Assembly (NCBI GenBank): GCA_030619405.1
Contig: JAUXBK010000094.1
Span: 1 to 9,274 of the forward strand
Direction: 5' to 3'
Length of the DNA stretch: 9,274 nucleotides
Source of the DNA: Sedimenticola sp.
GTDB lineage: Bacteria; Pseudomonadota; Gammaproteobacteria; Chromatiales; Chromatiaceae
The notes under the pieces are model-generated. The model was not told the origin of the DNA, searched no databases, and saw nothing but the letters and a program-made list of their open reading frames with translations. A program made the translations under genes and the position numbers. Positions 5,088 to 9,274 of this stretch are shown here, in pieces (positions within the stretch are counted from its first letter, which is position 1; each line of letters starts with the position of its first letter).

Positions 5088-7111
5088 CGCTCTCCCTTGA
5101 GCTCCGCCTTCATCCGCTCCAGCAGTTCCCGGTTCAGCAGCCCCAGGCCGCTGCCATCCGGGGAGCGCCTCGACTCCACGTACTCCCGGATCTCGGCAAA
5201 GCGTTGCTCCGCCTGGCTGTTCTGTTTGAGCCGGGGTACTCGCTCCCGGGCGATCCCATAGGCGTCGAATGTCAGCTCCGCCATGCCGAAGCCCTTCATG
5301 CGCCGTACCGCCCGCAGCATGGCGCGGTTGCGGAAGCGGGTCAGGTCGGCACTGCGTATGACCTCGATGCCCTCCCGGCGGGCATTGAACTCTGCCGCTT
5401 TCTTGATGCCGCCGCGGATGAAATCCGGTGCCGACTCGACCCGGGCGAGGGCTTCCGGCTCCCATTCCACCCCGGCCATGTCGGTCTTCACCACCCGCTC
5501 CACATCCTCCCGGCTGACCGTAGTGGCGTGGCGGCGCCTTGCCTCCCGCTCGGCCGCGGCCTCCATGCTGGGTTGGACGAACATCAGCACCTGGGGGGGG
5601 CGGTCCGCCAGCAACGCTCGAAGATGCGCCTCCGCCCCCGGCTCCCACTCCAATCCCCGTTCCGGGGAGGCATCCTCCTCCAGCCGTCGGATCAGTTTCA
5701 TGTTGACCTCGAACCGACCCTCCTCCCGAGCCACCTCTTCCGCCACCTGGCGGATGCCCTGCTGCAGGAAAGCGGGCAGCTGTTCCAGATAGCCCTGTGC
5801 CTCCTGGGTCCAGGCCAGGGCCGATGCACTGTTGCCGTTCCGCTCCAGAGGCGCTCCGCCTGGCCCCGTGCCGGGAAAGCGGTCGCCGAAGCGGCGGGAG
5901 GCAAGGGTGGCCAGGTGTGCTGGGGTCACCTCTTTGTCTCCCAGTTCCCGGACATGGGCCTCGGCCCGTTTGCGCACCATCTTGCGCAGAAAGCCGGGAA
6001 CCCGGGCGAGCCGCTGCCCCGCCTCTGGTGACCAGGTCACATCGCCATTCAGGCTCTCCACCAGGGGTTCGATCACCTCCGGGCTGGCGGGGGTGTGGCT
6101 GCACCAGGGGTCGCTATCCATCAGGGTGCCGCCCATGGCCAGCGGGCGGGCGCGGCAGCCGCCGCACAGTTTCCGGTATTCGCAGGCCCCGCACTTTCCC
6201 TCCAGCTGCGGGTTGCGCAGTTGTTCGAAGGTGGGGGCGTTGTCCCAGATATCCCAGAACCCCCGGTTCCGAATGCTGCCCTCCTCGTCGGGGATGTAAG
6301 GGCAGGCGGTCACCGCACCCTCGGGGGTGATGCGGCAGTAGTGGATGCCGGCCAGACATCCCCCCCCTTCATAACCCTGTGCCCGGGTCAGTGGGGATTC
6401 CGGGTCCCGTTCGTAGGCAATCCGTTTGTAGTGGGGGGCACAGCGGGCGCGGATGATCAGATCCTCCGTGTCATGCTGGGCCTCGATCAGCTGGGTGAGC
6501 ACCTGCTCGTAGCGGGCGGGTGTGATATCCGACATGGACTCGCCACGGCCGGTGCAGACCAGGAAGAAGATGTTCAGCACGTGGGCGCCGGATGCCTTGG
6601 CGAAGGCGATCATCGACGGCACTTCGTGGGCGTTTCGTTCGGTGATCGAGAAGTGGACCTGGAACGGCAGCTCATGCCGACGGCACTGCTCCATGCCCGC
6701 CAGGGTCTTCTCCCAGCTGCCGGGGCAGCCGCGGAAAGCGTCATGACTTTCGGGATCGAGGGAGTCCAGGCTGATGCCCACCCCCAGGGTGCCCGCGGCC
6801 TTGAGGGAGCGCACCCGCTGCTCTGTCAGCAGCACGCCGTTGGTCCCGATCACCAGTGCCAGGCCCAGCCGGCTGCCATGCTCCACCAGCGTTTCCAGAT
6901 CCTTCCGCACCAGAGGCTCGCCGCCGGTGAGCACCACCATGGTCTCGTTGCTGCGCTCGGCAACCTGATCCAGCAGCCCCTTCACCTCTGCTGTCGTCAG
7001 TTCACCACTGCCCCCCACCAGCCGGGTCTGCGCATCCATGTAGCAGTGGGCGCAGGCCAGGTTGCAGCGGTGGGTGAGGTTGATTGCGATCAGAAACAGG
7101 TCATTGTTCAT
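5084..7111 (-). CDS. Radical SAM/SPASM protein with four C-terminal PCP_red-like modules
   Basis: 675 residues. The radical SAM core has CxxxCxxC at C16/C20/C23 for the SAM-binding 4Fe-4S cluster and GGEP at 63-66. A SPASM-type auxiliary cluster domain follows with cysteines at 252, 259, 270, 307, 310, 316, 319 and 337. This architecture is shared by NirJ and AhbD, which modify tetrapyrrole side chains, and by peptide-modifying enzymes. From residue 360 the protein is unlike either: four modules start at W360, W434, W489 and W550, with the pattern W-x3-A...P-x-F-x-[RQ]...A-E...A-R, which I recognise as PCP_red. The third is stretched (RPPQVLMFVQPSMEAA). A helical tail (about 595-675) follows. 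The start is ATG 7111, 14 bases after the USP/PCP_red gene, with no obvious ribosome site, so coupling is likely. With a protoporphyrinogen oxidase-like gene next to it, tetrapyrrole chemistry is the best guess; the substrate is unknown. Confidence 0.88.
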   Translation of the reverse strand: MNNDLFLIAINLTHRCNLACAHCYMDAQTRLVGGSGELTTAEVKGLLDQVAERSNETMVVLTGGEPLVRKDLETLVEHGSRLGLALVIGTNGVLLTEQRVRSLKAAGTLGVGISLDSLDPESHDAFRGCPGSWEKTLAGMEQCRRHELPFQVHFSITERNAHEVPSMIAFAKASGAHVLNIFFLVCTGRGESMSDITPARYEQVLTQLIEAQHDTEDLIIRARCAPHYKRIAYERDPESPLTRAQGYEGGGCLAGIHYCRITPEGAVTACPYIPDEEGSIRNRGFWDIWDNAPTFEQLRNPQLEGKCGACEYRKLCGGCRARPLAMGGTLMDSDPWCSHTPASPEVIEPLVESLNGDVTWSPEAGQRLARVPGFLRKMVRKRAEAHVRELGDKEVTPAHLATLASRRFGDRFPGTGPGGAPLERNGNSASALAWTQEAQGYLEQLPAFLQQGIRQVAEEVAREEGRFEVNMKLIRRLEEDASPERGLEWEPGAEAHLRALLADRPPQVLMFVQPSMEAAAEREARRRHATTVSREDVERVVKTDMAGVEWEPEALARVESAPDFIRGGIKKAAEFNARREGIEVIRSADLTRFRNRAMLRAVRRMKGFGMAELTFDAYGIARERVPRLKQNSQAEQRFAEIREYVESRRSPDGSGLGLLNRELLERMKAELKGER

Positions 7112-7125
7112 TGGGGGAGGTCGGC

Positions 7126-9274
7126 TCAGCCGTTTCTGGGGTCGTTCGGGTCGAGGTGGAAGAGGCCGCGTTCGGCCCAGATCTGTTTCACCGCGTCCAC
7201 CGCCTCCCCGGTCACCCGGGGCAGCTCGTTGCGCCGGGCCCAGCCCTCGATCTCCTGGATCAGCATGCCCCGTACCATATCGGGTGCCTTGGCAATGCGT
7301 TCCCGGGCGCCGGGTTCCCAGGGCATGGACTCCACACCCTGGCCGGAGCCGCTCTTGAAGGTCTCCATCACCTGCTGCACGAACCCCGCATCGATCTCCC
7401 GGATACCCCGCTGGCCGGCGATCCCCTCCGCCGCCTTGCGGGTCATCTCCCGGCAGAACCCGGCCGGGACGTTACCCATCAACGCCTCCGCATTTGAATC
7501 CCAGTTGATTCTGTTCTGCATCGCTGATGCCCCATCAGACGTTTCAGGCACTGCCCCTTCTTCTCCTCTGTCCTTGGTCCTGGGCCCTGGGTCCTTAGTC
7601 TTTGTTCCTCGGTCCTCTGTCCTCGGTCCTAGGCCCTGCTCCATTGCTTTACGTGCCACCGCCAGGCCCGCCTCCGCCACCGCCAGGGTAACTTCAGGGT
7701 GGCCACCGGCCCGGGCATGGGTCTCGATCCGCTGTCGGGCACTCTCCCGCATGAACCCCTCCGGCACCCGCATCAGCCGCGCCAGCGCCGCCGCCTGCCA
7801 GTACATCTTTGAAGCAAGCGGGTCAGCAGCAGGTGCCGTTCTTTCTTTTTCCTGGTTCTTGTCTTCCTTTCCTCGGTCCTCGGCCTTAGGTCCTCGGTCC
7901 CGGGTGATTTTTTCTTTTCCTAGTACCTCGTCCCTAGTACCTAGTACCTCTTCCTTAGTACCTAGTACCTCGTCCCTAGTACCTAGTACCTGATTCTCTA
8001 GATCCAGAAAAGTTGCGATGTGTTCGGCTTCCACGATTCGCTTCCCATCCGCTCGCGCCCTCTTCTCCGCACGCATACTCAGATTTCCGCGCAGGCTCAG
8101 ATCGGTGACGGTGAGCAGCAGCCGGGTCGCCTCCTCGCTCCAGCGTATGGCCTCGTCGGTTGCCGGTTTGCGTTTCAGCTCGCCCCTGTCATAGGCCTCG
8201 ACGATCTCCTCCATTGCCTGCGCGGCGTGGCCCGGCATCAGGCGGGCGGTGGCCTCCTCGACGATGGCCGCGGTGATCACGGTGTGGCCCTGTTCCTGGG
8301 CATAGCGCAGGATGGCCATTCTGGCCATGGGGCGGACGAAGTCCGGAACCCGCTCCATTCTCGTCTCCGCCTCTCTGCTCCAGGCGGTGGTGACGGAGGC
8401 GAGGCGATCCGTCTCCGGTCTATGTTTCCGCTGGCTCAACAGTACACTACACTCCACGTCGCAGAGCAGATGTTCTGTATTGCCGCCGATATCCAGCCCC
8501 GGGTCTGCATGGATGCCGGTGGTGCCCATCACCAGCAGGGAGGGTTCTGTCTCGCGCAGATAGCGGGTGATGACGTCGTGGGGTTTCCCGTCCAGCAGCA
8601 CCGGCTCGATCTCTACACCGTAGTCCCTGGCGATCGACTGGGACACCGACAGATGGCCCTGATAGATTCTGGCCAGACCGGAGTCGATGATCTCCTCGTG
8701 CAGTTTCTCCTGCTCCTTGAACTTGAACACCTTGCCCGCCTCATCCGAGAGTATCCCGGCGATGCGGTTGAAGGCGACATAATGATAGTAGGGGTCGAAG
8801 GCGGAGACCACCTTCACCTCCACCTGCCAGACGGCGGCCAGCGAGAGGGCGGTGAGCAGCCCCCCGTAAGCCTTTTCGGAGCCGTCAACCGCCACCACGA
8901 TGGGGCCCTCGCTGAGCGGGCGGGCGGGTTGTTTGATGATCAGGGTATCGATTTTACAACGGCGTGCGACCCGTTGGCAGACCGTGCCGAGGCGGCTGCC
9001 CTGAATGGCGCCGAGCCCTAAGGCACCCATCACCAGCAGGTCGTACTCCCCGCTGCTGGCCTCGTCGACCAGTGCCCGGTAGTTCTTGCCCTCGAGTGAG
9101 CGTCGCTTTACCTGTATGGCCTGTTCACGCGCCACGCTCTCCACTTGATCCAGGTAAGAGTCGGTGATGATGGAGAGGCCTCGGGTGATCAGATCGTCGT
9201 GAACGTCCCGCTGACGTTCCAGCTCTGTTTCCTCCCGGAACTGTTCGGGCAGGCCGCCCTCCATCTGCCGGAAG
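7126..9274 (-). CDS. USP-PCP_red multidomain protein (5' end outside window)
   Basis: The frame is still open at the window edge (F-R-Q before the first ATG at 9264), so the N-terminus is missing. Numbering here starts at that ATG. Residues 1-111 are the end of one universal stress domain with the ATP-binding pattern G80-x2-G83-x9-G93-T94. Residues 121-277 form a second one (IVVAVDGSEKA; G247-x2-G250-x9-G260, lacking the usual S/T after the last G). Then come five PCP_red-like modules beginning at W295, W375, W489, W588 and W649. Linkers 425-475 and 545-570 are charged, repetitive and encoded by tandem heptamers. USP proteins bind ATP and act in stress responses; PCP_red occurs at the C-terminus of protochlorophyllide reductase subunit B. 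Joining them suggests an ATP-responsive scaffold or sensor that handles a tetrapyrrole or its enzyme, possibly partnering the radical SAM protein through matching modules. That role is inference. Confidence 0.88.
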   Translation of the reverse strand, partial: FRQMEGGLPEQFREETELERQRDVHDDLITRGLSIITDSYLDQVESVAREQAIQVKRRSLEGKNYRALVDEASSGEYDLLVMGALGLGAIQGSRLGTVCQRVARRCKIDTLIIKQPARPLSEGPIVVAVDGSEKAYGGLLTALSLAAVWQVEVKVVSAFDPYYHYVAFNRIAGILSDEAGKVFKFKEQEKLHEEIIDSGLARIYQGHLSVSQSIARDYGVEIEPVLLDGKPHDVITRYLRETEPSLLVMGTTGIHADPGLDIGGNTEHLLCDVECSVLLSQRKHRPETDRLASVTTAWSREAETRMERVPDFVRPMARMAILRYAQEQGHTVITAAIVEEATARLMPGHAAQAMEEIVEAYDRGELKRKPATDEAIRWSEEATRLLLTVTDLSLRGNLSMRAEKRARADGKRIVEAEHIATFLDLENQVLGTRDEVLGTKEEVLGTRDEVLGKEKITRDRGPKAEDRGKEDKNQEKERTAPAADPLASKMYWQAAALARLMRVPEGFMRESARQRIETHARAGGHPEVTLAVAEAGLAVARKAMEQGLGPRTEDRGTKTKDPGPRTKDRGEEGAVPETSDGASAMQNRINWDSNAEALMGNVPAGFCREMTRKAAEGIAGQRGIREIDAGFVQQVMETFKSGSGQGVESMPWEPGARERIAKAPDMVRGMLIQEIEGWARRNELPRVTGEAVDAVKQIWAERGLFHLDPNDPRNG
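7564..7632 (-). repeat. Degenerate heptamer array inside the USP-PCP_red gene (AGGACCG type)
   Basis: Read on the minus strand, the sequence falls into about ten seven-base units of the form nAGGACC (for example TAGGACC, GAGGACA, GAGGACC, CAGGACC). It encodes the linker GLGPRTEDRGTKTKDPG plus PRTKDRG (residues about 545-567) between PCP_red-like modules three and four. The units share the AGG and AC positions with the GTACTAG (TAGGTAC) heptamer, so both arrays probably belong to one repeat family. The linker is charged and likely disordered. Confidence 0.65.
7867..7904 (-). repeat. Short AGGACCG-type heptamer array adjoining the GTACTAG array
   Basis: On the minus strand four to five units (AGGACCT, AAGGCCG, AGGACCG, AGGAAAG) follow directly after the GTACTAG array and its A-rich edge. 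They encode TRDRGPKAEDRGKE in the linker between PCP_red-like modules two and three. Direct juxtaposition of the two heptamer types in one insert suggests they travel together or arose from one another. Confidence 0.55.
7908..7992 (-). repeat. In-frame GTACTAG heptamer array inside the USP-PCP_red gene
   Basis: On the minus strand the array runs as pairs of GTACTAG-type units, each pair followed by a variant (GGACGAG, GGAAGAG, GGACGAG), then one more GTACTAG and the A-rich edge GAAAAGAAAAAA. Because seven and three share no factor, 21 bases give a seven-residue repeat, and the protein reads VLGTRDE, VLGTKEE, VLGTRDE, VLGKEK (residues 426-452). Three unmodified units in a row would place TAG in frame; the variant third unit has GAG there. 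The edge matches 16-35 of the window in reverse complement. Confidence 0.85.

Noticed and set aside
5088..6104. 339-codon N-terminal extension of the oxidase frame
   Set aside because: The sequence is G/P/R-rich shadow of the radical SAM gene. The GTG at 5087 has a ribosome site and the FAD motif begins right after it.
6095..7993. Long plus-strand open frame of 632 codons
   Set aside because: It lies antisense to the radical SAM and USP-PCP_red genes, whose domains are clear. The composition is that of a shadow frame in GC-rich DNA, and its end merely translates the heptamer repeat.

Overview
The window is a GC-rich bacterial segment in which every gene I can support is on the minus strand. 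The gene types (a sigma-54 activator paired with a sensor kinase, tandem universal stress domains, SPASM radical SAM enzyme, PCP_red modules) and a 'GTAGGTTGGATTA...TAATCC' palindrome of a kind common in proteobacteria suggest a proteobacterium, probably a gammaproteobacterium. This placement is inference; no rRNA or marker gene is present.

Layout in the direction of transcription (high to low coordinates). (1) 9274-7126: 3' part of a protein with two universal stress (USP) domains followed by five PCP_red-like modules. Two of its inter-module linkers are encoded by tandem heptanucleotide repeats. (2) 7111-5084: radical SAM/SPASM protein with four more PCP_red-like modules. (3) 5087-3633: FAD-dependent protoporphyrinogen oxidase-like protein. 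(4) 3658-3335: small one-pass membrane protein of unknown function. (5) 3344-2331: a sensor histidine kinase that appears broken, with two reading-frame disruptions and no visible phosphoacceptor (HisKA) domain. (6) 2334-907: NtrC-type sigma-54 response regulator. (7) A 322-base gap with a bulged palindrome and a probable promoter. (8) 584-150: Host_attach/baeRF-like protein with its own ribosome binding site. (9) 1-149: an inverted-repeat element built from the same heptamer family found inside gene 1.

Genes 1-6 are spaced by 14 bases or overlap (GTGA, ATGA, 10- and 26-base overlaps), so they read as one translationally coupled operon. PCP_red (named for the C-terminal domain of the light-independent protochlorophyllide reductase B subunit) and a HemY-type oxidase both point to tetrapyrrole chemistry, and the radical SAM/SPASM architecture resembles NirJ/AhbD enzymes of alternative heme routes. 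The best hypothesis is an uncharacterised tetrapyrrole-modifying or tetrapyrrole-sensing module with a stress-protein scaffold, under a two-component system whose kinase is damaged here.

The most striking sequence-level signal is the heptamer GTACTAG. Intergenic copies run in uninterrupted tandem. In the copy inside the USP/PCP_red gene, every third unit is changed (TAG to GAG), exactly where an in-frame stop would otherwise fall.
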